Notes: generated from the sequence alone by a model not told the origin. A DNA stretch of 64,000 nucleotides from an uncultured Acidobacteriia bacterium (GCA_903851195.1 CAINNJ010000055.1:156557-220556), one strand, 5' to 3'. Shown: positions 33,339-41,507, counted from the first letter of the stretch. Numbers and translations are program-made.

Positions 33339-34211
33339 ATGGAACTGAGCACGCTCCGGGTCTTCATGATGGTCGCCAACGAGCGGAGTTTTTCGCGCGC
33401 GGCGGAGAAGCTGGGGCGCACGCAGCCAGCGGTTTCCTTATCGCTGCAGCGGCTGGAACTGGAACTGGGCGAGAAGTTGCTGGACCGGTCGGCGAAAGAT
33501 GTGATGCTGACCGATGCGGGGGCGAAGGTGCTCGAGTATGCGCGCCGGTTTCAGAACCTCGAAGGGGAACTGCAGAACTCGATCGCGGAACTGCGCGACC
33601 ATTCGGCCGGGCGGCTGGTGATCGGCGCGAATGAATCGACCACGCTGTATCTGCTGCGGCACATTGAGCGGTACCGGCGGTTGTATCCGAAGGTGAAGGT
33701 GCAGATCCGGCGCAGCTTTTCGAGCCGCGTGCCGGACGAGATTGTGGACGGCAACCTGGAACTGGCCGTAATCAGCTATGAGCCCCGGGACGAGCGCATT
33801 GTTTCCAATGTGATCTATGCGGATTCGCTGGCGTTCGTGGTGTCGCCGCGGCATGTGATGGCGCAGCGGCGGGAGGTGCCGATCTCCGAACTGGGCGAGG
33901 AGACGTTTATCGCGCACAACGTGCTGTCGCCGTATCGGGAGATCGTGATCCGGGCGTTCCACGAGCGGGGCATTCCGCTGAAGATGGACGTGGAGATGCC
34001 GACGGTGGAGACGATCCGCTGGATGGTGGAGCGGAATGCGGGCGTGGCATTTCTGCCGCGCATGTGCGTGGAACAGGAGATCGCGGAGGGGCGGCTGGTG
34101 GCGATCCGTGTTCCGGAAGTCGAGGTGGAGCGGAAGATCTACCTGGTGCGGCCCACGCGGCGGGCGGTCAGCTATGCGGCGGACGCGTTTTTGCGGCTGG
34201 TGGTGGAGTAG
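33339..34211 (+). CDS. LysR-family transcriptional regulator
   Basis: 290 aa, standard length. The N-terminal winged HTH is MELSTLRVFMMVANERSFS with AAEKLGRTQPAVSLSLQRLE; a linker helix and the two-lobed effector-binding domain follow (GRLVIGANESTTLYLLRHI, LELAVISYEP, VERNAGVAFLPRMCVEQEI). Resembles the CysB/Cbl-like and CysL-type group, but the target is not evident. No divergent partner gene: the gene upstream is on the same strand. Its 3' end overlaps the convergent methyltransferase-like gene by 40 bases. Confidence 0.92.
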   Translation: MELSTLRVFMMVANERSFSRAAEKLGRTQPAVSLSLQRLELELGEKLLDRSAKDVMLTDAGAKVLEYARRFQNLEGELQNSIAELRDHSAGRLVIGANESTTLYLLRHIERYRRLYPKVKVQIRRSFSSRVPDEIVDGNLELAVISYEPRDERIVSNVIYADSLAFVVSPRHVMAQRREVPISELGEETFIAHNVLSPYREIVIRAFHERGIPLKMDVEMPTVETIRWMVERNAGVAFLPRMCVEQEIAEGRLVAIRVPEVEVERKIYLVRPTRRAVSYAADAFLRLVVE

Positions 34212-34792
34212 AGCCGGGGGAAAAACCGGCCGACGCGGTTCCTGTACTGGCGGTAGGAATCGCCGAAGCGTTCCAGCAGATACTTTTCTTCGGTGCGGGT
34301 GCGCAGAGCGAAAAGCGCGAACATTGCGGTGGTGGCGAGCGGGAGGAGCCAGGTTCCGAACGCCAGGCCGAGACTGATGCCAATCATCAGAACTCCGGTG
34401 TACATGGGGTTGCGGACAAAGCGGTAAGGGCCGTGGCTGACCAGGTAAGCTTCGCGGCGGACGATTACGGTATCGGTGAGATTCCGGCCCAGGGTGTTGA
34501 ACATCCAGATCAGCCAGGCCACGGATAAGGCGAAATCGCCGACGCCGAGCCAGCGCACGGCATCGGTCACCGGCAGTGAGGCCCACGTGAACCGGGCGGG
34601 ATTCCAGAGCCAGAGGGCCGAGGCGCCGAGGGTGAACAACCCGAACAGGCGGATGCCAATGAGCAGGGGCCAGCCTTCTTTGGTGCGGTCGAGGCTTTCG
34701 CCGGAGCGCTGCGACTGTACGCGATGATAGCCGCCGATGGCGACGAAGACCAGGCTGATGGCGATCAGGCTGAAGCGGACGGCTGGAGGCAT
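34172..34792 (-). CDS. Isoprenylcysteine carboxyl methyltransferase-like membrane protein
   Basis: 206 aa with four to five hydrophobic segments. The C-terminal SAM-binding pattern of the ICMT/PEMT family is clear: LVSHGPYRFVRNPMYTGVL, then RTRTEEKYLLERFGDSYRQY. In bacteria these proteins methylate small lipophilic or protein substrates at the membrane; the substrate is unknown. It is the last gene of the HTH-NfeD-flotillin-PspA transcript, four bases after the 45-aa ORF, which suggests a membrane-composition or membrane-stress role. It overlaps the LysR gene's 3' end on the opposite strand. Confidence 0.88.
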   Translation of the reverse strand: MPPAVRFSLIAISLVFVAIGGYHRVQSQRSGESLDRTKEGWPLLIGIRLFGLFTLGASALWLWNPARFTWASLPVTDAVRWLGVGDFALSVAWLIWMFNTLGRNLTDTVIVRREAYLVSHGPYRFVRNPMYTGVLMIGISLGLAFGTWLLPLATTAMFALFALRTRTEEKYLLERFGDSYRQYRNRVGRFFPRLYSTTSRKNASAA

Positions 34793-34796
34793 GGTT

Positions 34797-34934
34797 TTAT
34801 CGGAAGCGGACGAGAGGCAGCAGGCGGACCTGCTGCCTCCGGAACTGCCGGGCGGCGGACCGGTTCGAAAGAGCGACCTGCTCCAGGAGGGCCAGGAGCG
34901 CGATCATACCAAAAACGAGGGCCAGGCGGCGCAT
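34797..34934 (-). CDS. 45-residue membrane peptide in the PspA-flotillin operon
   Basis: A short ORF of 45 codons: a basic start, one hydrophobic segment (ALVFGMIALLALLEQVA) and a strongly basic tail (RSAARQFRRQQVRLLPL). The ATG at 34934 is three bases after the pspA stop, with AAGGGA about 7 bases upstream. Its TAA is four bases before the methyltransferase-like ATG. This packing inside a five-gene transcript, plus a recognisable TM peptide, argues for a real gene. No family recognised. Confidence 0.55.
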   Translation of the reverse strand: MRRLALVFGMIALLALLEQVALSNRSAARQFRRQQVRLLPLVRFR

Positions 34935-34937
34935 TCG

Positions 34938-35594
34938 TTATCCCTTCTTTGCCTTGATGTCGGCGAGGAGCCGCTCGACCTCGTCGTGCTTTTCGAGTTC
35001 GGCGAACCGGTCTTCCACGTTGTCGCCCAGGAGTTCGGTACGGGCCTGGCTGATGGCTTCGGCGCGGTTGACCTTCTGGCCCAGGCGGTCCCAGGCGGAG
35101 GAGGCGGAGCCGGCGTTGAGGTTGAGATGCGCTTCCGCCGCTGAGCCGGCGGTGCGGGCGCGGCGATGTTTGGCGAGCAGCAGGTCGCTCTTGCCGCGCG
35201 CTTCGGCGAGTTTGCCGTCCAGACTGCGCAGGGCGGTTTTGAGGTTATCCACCTGGACTCTTTGGTCGGCGATCTGGTCGATGAAACTGTCGGCCAGCTT
35301 TTTGCTTTCCATGGAGCGTTCGATGGCGATGCGCGCCAGGTCGTCCTGTTGCCGCGCGACGGCAAGCTCGGCCTTGCGCATCCACTCGGCCTGCCGCTGG
35401 GTGTTTTCCGTGCTCCGCCGCTCCAGCAGGTGCAGGTCGGCGATGCTGATCGCCACCTGCGTTTTCACCTGCATGAGCTGATTCTCCATGTCGAGAATCA
35501 CCTGTTTGACCATCTTTTCCGGGTCTTCGGCCCGGTCGATCACGTCGTTCAGATTTGCCCTGAGAAGGGTTCCGACTCTTTCCAAAAGTGCCAT
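34938..35594 (-). CDS. pspA: PspA/IM30-family membrane-stress protein
   Basis: 218 aa, almost entirely coiled coil, the ESCRT-III-like fold of PspA/IM30/Vipp1. It starts MALLERVGTLLRANLNDVID, an amphipathic membrane-binding helix, followed by DPEKMVKQVILDMENQL, the most conserved part, and long helices with AEWMRKAELAVARQQDDLA. It binds stressed inner membrane and helps keep it sealed. The ATG at 35594, with GGAG 10 bases before it, is chosen over an upstream TTG. It lies 18 bases after the flotillin gene, a linkage known from PspA-flotillin-NfeD clusters. Confidence 0.93.
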   Translation of the reverse strand: MALLERVGTLLRANLNDVIDRAEDPEKMVKQVILDMENQLMQVKTQVAISIADLHLLERRSTENTQRQAEWMRKAELAVARQQDDLARIAIERSMESKKLADSFIDQIADQRVQVDNLKTALRSLDGKLAEARGKSDLLLAKHRRARTAGSAAEAHLNLNAGSASSAWDRLGQKVNRAEAISQARTELLGDNVEDRFAELEKHDEVERLLADIKAKKG

Positions 35595-35612
35595 GATATT
35601 TGACTCCTTCAA

Positions 35613-37037
35613 CTACTTACGGTCCTGTAAAACTTCCACGACTGGTCTTTCGCCGATCTTGTTCACGTTGGCGAAGAGATCCGCCATCTTCATGCCGGAG
35701 AGCGTTTCAAACAAAGCCGGGATCTGCGCGGCCATCTTCGTGATGTCGCCGGTGATCTTGTCCATGCCGGCGGTTTCGCCGCCGGTGGAGACCACGGTGA
35801 TGCGGTCGATATTGGCCAGCGGCGCGGCGAGTTCTTTGACGATCTGCGGCATCATGCTGATGAGCTTGTCGACAACGGCGGCCTGGTTGTATTCCTGATA
35901 AGCCTCGGCCTTGACGTTCATGGCGCGGGCTTCGGCTTCACCCTTCTTGAAGGTGATTTCGGCTTCCGCTTCACCGACGGCGCGTGTGGCCATGGCCTGG
36001 CCTTCGGCTTCGGAAATCAGGCGCTGACGGTTCGCCGACGCGATGGTCTGGATGCGGCGGCCTTCGATTTCGGCCGACTTCAGAACGGTCGCGATAAGTT
36101 CCCGTTCGCGGCGCTGAATTTCGGCGTCCTGCACCAGGATCTCGTGTTCTTTTTCGATCTGCTGAATCTTGACCTGCTCCGCGATCACGGTCTGCTGCAT
36201 GACGTTGGTCTGGATTTCGTACGCTTTGTCGGCCGTGGCCTGCTGGCGTTTGACGGTTTCCAGATACTCGGCCTGTTTGATCTGCAGATCGCGCTGGGCT
36301 TCGGACTGTTTGGCGACGGAGAGCGTTTCGGCGAGCACGCGTTCCTGATCGGCCTGCGCTTTGGAGATAGCGGACTCGCGCAGAGCCTGGGCGCGGCGGA
36401 TGGCGGTGTCGCGTTCGGCTTCGGCGGTGGCGACATCGGCATCGCGCTTGATGCGGGCGATGTCGGGACGGCCCATGTTCGAGATGTATTCGTTCTTGTC
36501 GCGGACTTCCTTGATGGTGAACGAGATAACTTCGAGGCCCATCTTGTTCATGTCGGCGGCGCAGGTGGAGCGCATGCGGTCGCCCACCATTTCCGGCTCT
36601 TTCACGATCTGTTCGACGGTGAGCTGGCCGATGATGCCGCGCAGATGGCCTTCCATGACGAGGCGGATGAGCGACTCGCGGTTCTGATCCGTCTTGGTGA
36701 GGAACTGCTCGGCCGCGGTCTGGATGGATTCGGGGTCGGACTTCACTTTGATTTGCGCGACGGCTTCGACGGTGACGGCGACGCCCTGTTTCGTATAGAG
36801 ATCCTGCTGCGGCGCCACGTCGAAGGACATGAGTTCGAGCGAGAGCTCGCGAGCGTTTTCGATCATCGGGAAGATGACCGTGCCGCGGCCTTTGATGATG
36901 CGGGTGCCGCGAAAGCCATAGACGATCAGCGCCTGATGCGGGCCGGCTTTGCGAAACAGCCGCGCAAAAATGCTGACGAGAAAGAGAAAGGCGAGCGCCA
37001 TGAGCGCCACCACCACAACAATCTGAAACGGGTTCAT
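35613..37037 (-). CDS. Flotillin-like SPFH-domain membrane scaffold
   Basis: 474 aa. An N-terminal TM segment (FQIVVVVALMALAFLFLVSI) is followed by an SPFH/PHB domain (about residues 30-200: LIVYGFRGTRIIKGRGTVIF, GVAVTVEAVAQIKVK, LEVISFTIKEVRDKN). Then comes a long Glu/Ala-rich coiled coil (AEAERDTAIRRAQALRE through AEGQAMATRAVGEAEAE) and a C-terminal oligomerisation part. This is the YuaG/FloT layout, a scaffold of ordered membrane patches. Next to NfeD, its usual partner, and PspA. Confidence 0.94.
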   Translation of the reverse strand: MNPFQIVVVVALMALAFLFLVSIFARLFRKAGPHQALIVYGFRGTRIIKGRGTVIFPMIENARELSLELMSFDVAPQQDLYTKQGVAVTVEAVAQIKVKSDPESIQTAAEQFLTKTDQNRESLIRLVMEGHLRGIIGQLTVEQIVKEPEMVGDRMRSTCAADMNKMGLEVISFTIKEVRDKNEYISNMGRPDIARIKRDADVATAEAERDTAIRRAQALRESAISKAQADQERVLAETLSVAKQSEAQRDLQIKQAEYLETVKRQQATADKAYEIQTNVMQQTVIAEQVKIQQIEKEHEILVQDAEIQRRERELIATVLKSAEIEGRRIQTIASANRQRLISEAEGQAMATRAVGEAEAEITFKKGEAEARAMNVKAEAYQEYNQAAVVDKLISMMPQIVKELAAPLANIDRITVVSTGGETAGMDKITGDITKMAAQIPALFETLSGMKMADLFANVNKIGERPVVEVLQDRK

Positions 37038-37094
37038 ACGTTTTAACCGGATTTCCTTTTTACTGCGTTTCCGTCTGCCGCGTGAGAGCGCGGA

Positions 37095-37655
37095 TCAGGC
37101 GGTCAATTCATCCCACGCACGGACGTACGCAATGCCGTTCTCGTAGCGTGTTACCACCACTTCTTTACCGGTCGGGATGGCGGTTCCGTCTTCACTTCGA
37201 ATCGCCACGGCGGCGCGCCGGCCTTGCTGGACAAAGATCATTTCCCCGGTGCCGCTGGGCAGCACGGGGCAGGAGACGGTGCCGAGCGCGCCTTCGACGC
37301 GGTAATCCGCGGGGTCGAGCGGGATGTCGCCGGGGGCGAGCACCTTCGCGGTGAAAAGAAAGATGAGCACGGATCCGGCGAAGCCGACCAGACTCGCCAG
37401 CATCAGGATCACGACCAGGCCGACGCCGCCCCAGTTGACCAGAATGTAGCCGGCACCGCCGAACCAGGTGAGGAAGGCCGCGATGGTGCCGAAGTTGAAT
37501 TTCGAGGCGGCGCCGCCCTGCCCGTGATGTGCGTGGACGCCGTGGATCTGGTGGTGAACATGGAGGTGCAGGTGCGTGGAGCCGGCGAGAAACGCGATCA
37601 GGCAGAGGATGAAGCCGAAGGCGAAGCAGCCGAGAAAAAACATTTCAAGCGTCAT
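37095..37655 (-). CDS. NfeD-like membrane protein with C-terminal OB fold
   Basis: 186 aa. Three to four TM segments (MFFLGCFAFGFILCLIAFLA, GLVVILMLASLVGFAGSVL) are interrupted by a His-rich loop (HLHLHVHHQIHGVHAHHG). A C-terminal beta domain follows (EGALGTVSCPVLPSGTGEM through EVVVTRYENGIAYV), as in NfeD1b/YuaF proteins that work with flotillin. The His cluster, about eight His in 18 residues, might bind metal. The gene overlaps the HTH gene by ATGA, so the two are translated together. Confidence 0.85.
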   Translation of the reverse strand: MTLEMFFLGCFAFGFILCLIAFLAGSTHLHLHVHHQIHGVHAHHGQGGAASKFNFGTIAAFLTWFGGAGYILVNWGGVGLVVILMLASLVGFAGSVLIFLFTAKVLAPGDIPLDPADYRVEGALGTVSCPVLPSGTGEMIFVQQGRRAAVAIRSEDGTAIPTGKEVVVTRYENGIAYVRAWDELTA

Positions 37656-38128
37656 AGAGATTCCTTGGGCCTCAGAACGTCGAAAAGGCGGTCGAGCAGC
37701 CCGGCGTTTTCAAGAATCAGGCGCAGCAGCAGCAGGCAGCGGCGCGAATCCGGGTGTTTGGCGAGGGCGAGCAGGCTTTCGCGCACCTCACGGTCATTGC
37801 GAAAGCGCTCCGCGCCGCCGACGAGCCAGAGGTCGAGTTTGTCTTCGAGCGCGCCGACGTCGGAGAGCAGTTCGGTCGAGTAGCCCTCGGGGTCGTCGAC
37901 CAGATAGCCGGGGTGCACTTTGAAGAACTTCGCCAGCAGCATGCGGCTGGTGGCGGTGAGGTGCGGCCGGGTTCCGCTTTCGATCTGCGACAAATACGAC
38001 TGGGAAAGCTTCTTTTTCAGCTCCTGTTCGATGGCGCGCACGATTTCCTGCTGGGTCATGGCGCGGTCGAGGCCGCGGACGGCGCCTTCGACCTCCCGGA
38101 GGTAGCGTATTTTTTCTCCCAGCTTCAT
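37652..38128 (-). CDS. XRE-type HTH regulator, first gene of the membrane-stress operon
   Basis: 158 aa. An N-terminal helix-turn-helix (LGEKIRYLREVEGAV, TQQEIVRAIEQELKKKLSQS, YLSQIESGTRPHLTATSRML) is followed by a helical C-terminal domain of unknown binding function. Unusually long insert between HTH helices 1 and 2. ATG 38128 is chosen. There is no Shine-Dalgarno, and two 15-bp operator-like repeats start two bases upstream, suggesting autoregulation and perhaps a leaderless message. Its stop overlaps the NfeD gene start (ATGA). Confidence 0.88.
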   Translation of the reverse strand: MKLGEKIRYLREVEGAVRGLDRAMTQQEIVRAIEQELKKKLSQSYLSQIESGTRPHLTATSRMLLAKFFKVHPGYLVDDPEGYSTELLSDVGALEDKLDLWLVGGAERFRNDREVRESLLALAKHPDSRRCLLLLRLILENAGLLDRLFDVLRPKESL

Positions 38129-38129
38129 A

Positions 38130-38165
38130 ATTGCAATCTGTGATAACAATATTGCAATTTGTGAT
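38130..38165 (-). promoter_or_regulatory. Tandem operator-like direct repeats before the HTH/NfeD/flotillin/PspA operon
   Basis: Two 15-bp copies with one mismatch, ATTGCAATCTGTGAT (38130-38144) and ATTGCAATTTGTGAT (38151-38165), spaced 21 bases apart, i.e. on the same face of the helix. Each contains the palindrome ATTGCAAT. They lie directly before the regulator's ATG, in AT-rich DNA where the promoter must also be. The likely ligand is the regulator itself. Confidence 0.65.
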
Positions 38166-38233
38166 CGGCGTCAAGGGGTATTTTTTGGGGCGTGTTTTTT
38201 GGCGGCGCTGCGCGGTTACACTGGGAGGACACT

Positions 38234-38515
38234 GTGAGGCGATTTCTGTTCTGGTTTTCGGGGATTTTGGGCGGTTTGGCGCTGCTGGCGTATGGGCTGG
38301 ACTACCTGTCCGTGCAGTACCGGATTCCGCAGCGGGAGCAGTTTTCGATCATTCGCGTGGACCAGCTTTACGCGATTCCGAACAAGTGGAAGGAAGTGGA
38401 CTGGAGCCGGGGGGATCCGGTGATGGAGCAGTGTGTGAATTCACTGATGCCGCATTATGGATTGCGGCCGTGCTGGTATGTCCGGCGGGACACGATGCAT
38501 GTGAACGAGCTCTGA
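38234..38515 (+). CDS. Small membrane-anchored protein, unknown
   Basis: 93 aa from a GTG with GGGAGGA five bases upstream. An N-terminal hydrophobic segment (FLFWFSGILGGLALLAYGL) is followed by a soluble part with VQYRIPQREQFSIIRVDQLY, KWKEVDW and paired Cys residues (EQCVNSLMPHYGLRPCWYV) that could form a disulphide outside. Divergent from the HTH operon. No family name recognised, but the composition and ribosome site look genuine. Confidence 0.75.
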   Translation: MRRFLFWFSGILGGLALLAYGLDYLSVQYRIPQREQFSIIRVDQLYAIPNKWKEVDWSRGDPVMEQCVNSLMPHYGLRPCWYVRRDTMHVNEL

Positions 38516-38559
38516 GGCGATCGGCTGGTTAGGTCTTCAACTGTGTAATCGGGTGCGAA

Positions 38560-38648
38560 TGTGGGGCAGATCGTGAATCTGCGCGCCGATTGGTAACCGG
38601 CGCTTTGGCGGGTTTCCAACCCGCCGCAGGATGACATCCCGCCCCACA
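38560..38648. repeat. 89-bp multi-hairpin (branched) repeat element
   Basis: Outer arms TGTGGGGC (38560-38567) and GCCCCACA (38641-38648) pair and enclose consecutive hairpins: GCAGAT/ATCTGC (overlapping the outer arm by two bases), GCGCCG/CGGCGC (38583-38588, 38598-38603), GGCGGGTT/AACCCGCC (38607-38614, 38618-38625) and GGAT/ATCC (38629-38632, 38636-38639). It does not encode a protein I can support. It fills most of the 150-base gap between two convergent small genes. Looks like a dispersed structured repeat; copies elsewhere in the genome would confirm this. Confidence 0.7.
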
Positions 38649-38665
38649 CACATGGTTGGAGGTAT

Positions 38666-38872
38666 CTAGCGCCATGGGCATGGAAGCTTGACAATAAGTC
38701 TTTGTGATCCTGGTACATCCTCTGCCATTTCCCAACCCTTGAGCGCGTAGGCTATTTGCGCCATTTCCACGGCTGCATCCATCCGCTCGTGAACGGGCCG
38801 GCTTTGCCAGTAACGGTATTCGTCCGCTTTCATCTCGTTGAAACTGATGTACTTACGAAGCGTCTTTTCCAT
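38666..38872 (-). CDS. Small conserved hypothetical protein
   Basis: 68 aa: TLRKYISFNEMKADEYRYW, then QSRPVHERMDAAVEM and a short C-terminal part. The pattern 'KADEYRYWQSRPVHERMDAV' is familiar from many small bacterial proteins, some next to nucleotidyltransferase or toxin-like genes, but no function is established and no such partner lies here. ATG at 38872. It is followed by the multi-hairpin element. Confidence 0.7.
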   Translation of the reverse strand: MEKTLRKYISFNEMKADEYRYWQSRPVHERMDAAVEMAQIAYALKGWEMAEDVPGSQRLIVKLPCPWR

Positions 38873-38905
38873 CTGGCCAGCTACCTGTTCCGATCTTCTC
38901 AGATT

Positions 38906-39865
38906 CTATTCCACCTGACACGCGGTCAGGATGGCGGTGTTGTAGATGTGTTCGGCCGTAGAGCCACGGGAGAGGTCGTTGACCGGTTTGGCGAGGCCTT
39001 GCAGGAGCGGCCCGATGGCTGCCGCGCCGCCCATGCGTTCCGCGATCTTGTAGCCGATATTGCCGGCCGCGAGATTCGGGAACACCAGAGTATTCGCGCG
39101 GCCCGCCACGGTTGAGCCGGGAGCTTTCGAGGCGGCGATTTCGGCGATCAGGGCGGCATCGAGCTGGAGTTCTCCATCCACGTTCAGGCCGGGGTAACGC
39201 TCGCTCAGAATCCGCAGAGCTTCCAGGACTTTGTCGACTTCGGAGTGACGGGCGCTGCCCTTCGTCGAGAACGAGAGCAGGGCGACCGCGGGCTCCACTT
39301 CGAGGAACTGGCGGGTGGTGCGGGCGGCGGCGGCGGCGATATCGGCGAGCTGTTCGGCGGTGGGGTCGATGACGACGGCGCAATCGGCGAAGGTCATGGC
39401 ACCGGAAGCGCCGAAACGGGGATCGGGCGAGAGCATCAGGAAGGCTCCCGAGACGGTGCGAATGCCGGGGGCGGCGCCGACGCAGTGCAGGGCGGCGCGC
39501 ACGGTTTCGGCGGTGGTGTTCACGGCGCCGCCCACGAAGCCCTCGGCCTCGCCCATCCCGACCAGCAGGGACGCGAAGTAAAGGGGCTTGCGAGCAACCG
39601 CGTTGGCCTCCTGTTCGGTGACGCCCTTGGGACCGCGGCGCGCGTGATAGAACGCCGCGCAGGCGTCGAGGCGGGGGGAACTGGCGGGATCGACGGTATC
39701 GAGTCCGAGGGAGGTATTCCGGGCGATCAGGAGCGGTTCCGCGAGGCGCTCGTCTTTGAGCCGGCGCGCGGCGGCCACCACGCGCGGGTCGTCGCCTTCG
39801 GGGAAAACGATGCGGCGTCGGGCGGCGCGGGCCCGTTCCTTCAGGCGGTCGAGGAATTCGCTCAG
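38906..39865 (-). CDS. pta: Phosphate acetyltransferase
   Basis: About 319 aa, the usual size of the single-domain Pta, which interconverts acetyl-CoA and acetyl phosphate. Motifs: [78 protein letters not shown] and [17 protein letters not shown]. Homology extends upstream of the first GTG (39781) through [13 protein letters not shown] to a CTG at 39865-39863 (or ATT at 39871), with GGGGGA just before. No ATG, GTG or TTG is available there, so a CTG start is likely. It begins next to the stop of the permease gene. A paralogous phosphate butyryltransferase is less likely. Confidence 0.9.
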   Translation of the reverse strand: MSEFLDRLKERARAARRRIVFPEGDDPRVVAAARRLKDERLAEPLLIARNTSLGLDTVDPASSPRLDACAAFYHARRGPKGVTEQEANAVARKPLYFASLLVGMGEAEGFVGGAVNTTAETVRAALHCVGAAPGIRTVSGAFLMLSPDPRFGASGAMTFADCAVVIDPTAEQLADIAAAAARTTRQFLEVEPAVALLSFSTKGSARHSEVDKVLEALRILSERYPGLNVDGELQLDAALIAEIAASKAPGSTVAGRANTLVFPNLAAGNIGYKIAERMGGAAAIGPLLQGLAKPVNDLSRGSTAEHIYNTAILTACQVE

Positions 39866-39866
39866 G

Positions 39867-41045
39867 CTAATCCCCCAGAAACCGGCCGTACTTCCGCAGT
39901 CCGGCGACGTTGTCGCAAACGGCTTTCAGACCCGCGGTGAGCGGGATGGCGAGCAGCAGACCGGCGGCGTCCCAGAGAAAGGCCCAGAACATCAGGGAAA
40001 ACGTCACGATCAGCGGGTTGAGGTGCACGCGCGCGCCCACCAGCACGGGGTAGAGGACATTCATGGCGAGCAGATGCATGGCGACGGCGAAGATCAGCGA
40101 GAAGACAAGGACGCTGCTGGGCGCTCCGGTGGCCAGCGCGGCCAGGAACGGCGGCAGCAGGGAAAGCACGATCCCGGCGTACGGAATCAGACTCAGGAAG
40201 CCGCTGAGCGGGCCGATCAGGAACGGGTACGGCAGCCGGATCACGGCGAACAGACTGGTGCTGAGCGCGGCGAGCAGCACGCCGATGAGGAAGTTGCCCA
40301 CCACGAAAGCGCGTGCCATGCCCGCGATTCCCTGGACGCTGCGGGCGGCGGTGAGGCGCGACGGGCCGTCGAAGAAGCGCAGAAAACTGCGGTAGATGTG
40401 GTCGCGCCAGCTCAGCATGAAGAAGACCAGCAGCGGCACGAACGAGGCCATCAGAGCGTACTCGTACAGGGTGCCGAGCTGGGCGTAGATCAGCGTGGAG
40501 ATCGGGTTGTCCTCATGGATGCGTACTTCCGGGATGAGGGTAGGCGGGTCCGGCAGCGGGATCGGGAGCGGCTGGGTCTTCCGGCTCTTTTTGTTGTTGG
40601 CGGCGGGCGGGGCCGGGGCAGTCCCCACGTCTTTCCGGCGGGGAGAGAGGACGCGCGCCGCGGTGTCCTCCATTTTCTGGATCCGCTCGGAGACGCTTTC
40701 GATGGCCGAAACGAGGTTCTGTTTCAGCGCCGGAACGTCGCCCGCGATGGTGAAGACCTGGTTCCATGTGATCAGCGCGGCGAAATACAGCACCAGCACG
40801 GCAATCACGCAAACAATCAGGGACGCCAGAGAGCGGGGAAGGCGGAGGCGGGTCAGCAGGCTGACGAACGGTTCCAGAATCAGCGCGATGATGACGGCCA
40901 GAATCGCGGTGATGAAAACGATGCGGGCCCAGTAGAGGATCGCGATGACGACTCCGCCCGCGATGATCGACAGAGCCCAGCCGGAGGAAGGCGCATTGCC
41001 GCCGATTCCGGTCCCGGACGCCTGTTGTTCGCGCGTTTGGATCAT
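39867..41045 (-). CDS. AI-2E/PerM-family permease
   Basis: 392 aa, seven to eight TM segments. Typical features are the N-terminal double TM ([20 protein letters not shown]), [19 protein letters not shown], a cytoplasmic/periplasmic loop of about 130 residues with a Lys/Pro-rich stretch, and the C-terminal [18 protein letters not shown] and [13 protein letters not shown]...[17 protein letters not shown]. Members export autoinducer-2 or act as Na+/H+ antiporters; substrate unassigned. ATG 41045 directly follows a GTG. Part of the minus-strand run from the RsbU-like gene to pta. Confidence 0.92.
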   Translation of the reverse strand: MIQTREQQASGTGIGGNAPSSGWALSIIAGGVVIAILYWARIVFITAILAVIIALILEPFVSLLTRLRLPRSLASLIVCVIAVLVLYFAALITWNQVFTIAGDVPALKQNLVSAIESVSERIQKMEDTAARVLSPRRKDVGTAPAPPAANNKKSRKTQPLPIPLPDPPTLIPEVRIHEDNPISTLIYAQLGTLYEYALMASFVPLLVFFMLSWRDHIYRSFLRFFDGPSRLTAARSVQGIAGMARAFVVGNFLIGVLLAALSTSLFAVIRLPYPFLIGPLSGFLSLIPYAGIVLSLLPPFLAALATGAPSSVLVFSLIFAVAMHLLAMNVLYPVLVGARVHLNPLIVTFSLMFWAFLWDAAGLLLAIPLTAGLKAVCDNVAGLRKYGRFLGD

Positions 41046-41054
41046 CACCCGACT

Positions 41055-41507
41055 TCAACCTAGCACGGGCGCGGCGGGGTAGCTGGTGGCATGTACCGTT
41101 ATGACCCGGGAGTCGTCGTCGCGGGCTTCGAGACGGATTTCGGTGCGATCGGCGGGCAGCAGGGAGGGGAACCGTTCGGCCCATTCGAGCAGGACGAGCG
41201 AGCCGCTGGAGAAGAGGTCGTCGAGGCCGAGGGTTTCGACCTGACGCTGTTCGTCGAGGCGGTAAAGGTCGATGTGGAAGACAGGATTTAAGGCCGGTCC
41301 GTACTGGTGGACGAGCGTGAAGGTCGGGCTGGAGACTTCGTCGGCGGTGGTGACGCCGCGGCCTTCCACGATGCCTTTGGTCAGTGTCGTTTTGCCCGCC
41401 CCCAGATTGCCGATCAGCAGGACGACGCCGCTCAGTTCCGGGGCGAGGCGGCGGCCAAGGTCGATGGTCTCTTCCTCAGTGTTGGTGTGAAAGGTGCGTG
41501 GCGGCAC
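41055..41507 (-). CDS. tsaE: tRNA t6A biosynthesis ATPase TsaE
   Basis: 150 aa. Walker A GNLGAGKTTLTKGI, the family motif EVSSPTFTLVHQY, HIDLYRLDEQRQVETLGLDD and LVLLEWAERF identify TsaE, the ATPase needed with TsaB, TsaC and TsaD to put threonylcarbamoyl on A37 of ANN-reading tRNAs. The start at 41507 overlaps the end of the NnrE-NnrD gene by 32 bases, a linkage seen in many bacteria. TsaB/TsaD are not in the window. Confidence 0.94.
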   Translation of the reverse strand: MPPRTFHTNTEEETIDLGRRLAPELSGVVLLIGNLGAGKTTLTKGIVEGRGVTTADEVSSPTFTLVHQYGPALNPVFHIDLYRLDEQRQVETLGLDDLFSSGSLVLLEWAERFPSLLPADRTEIRLEARDDDSRVITVHATSYPAAPVLG

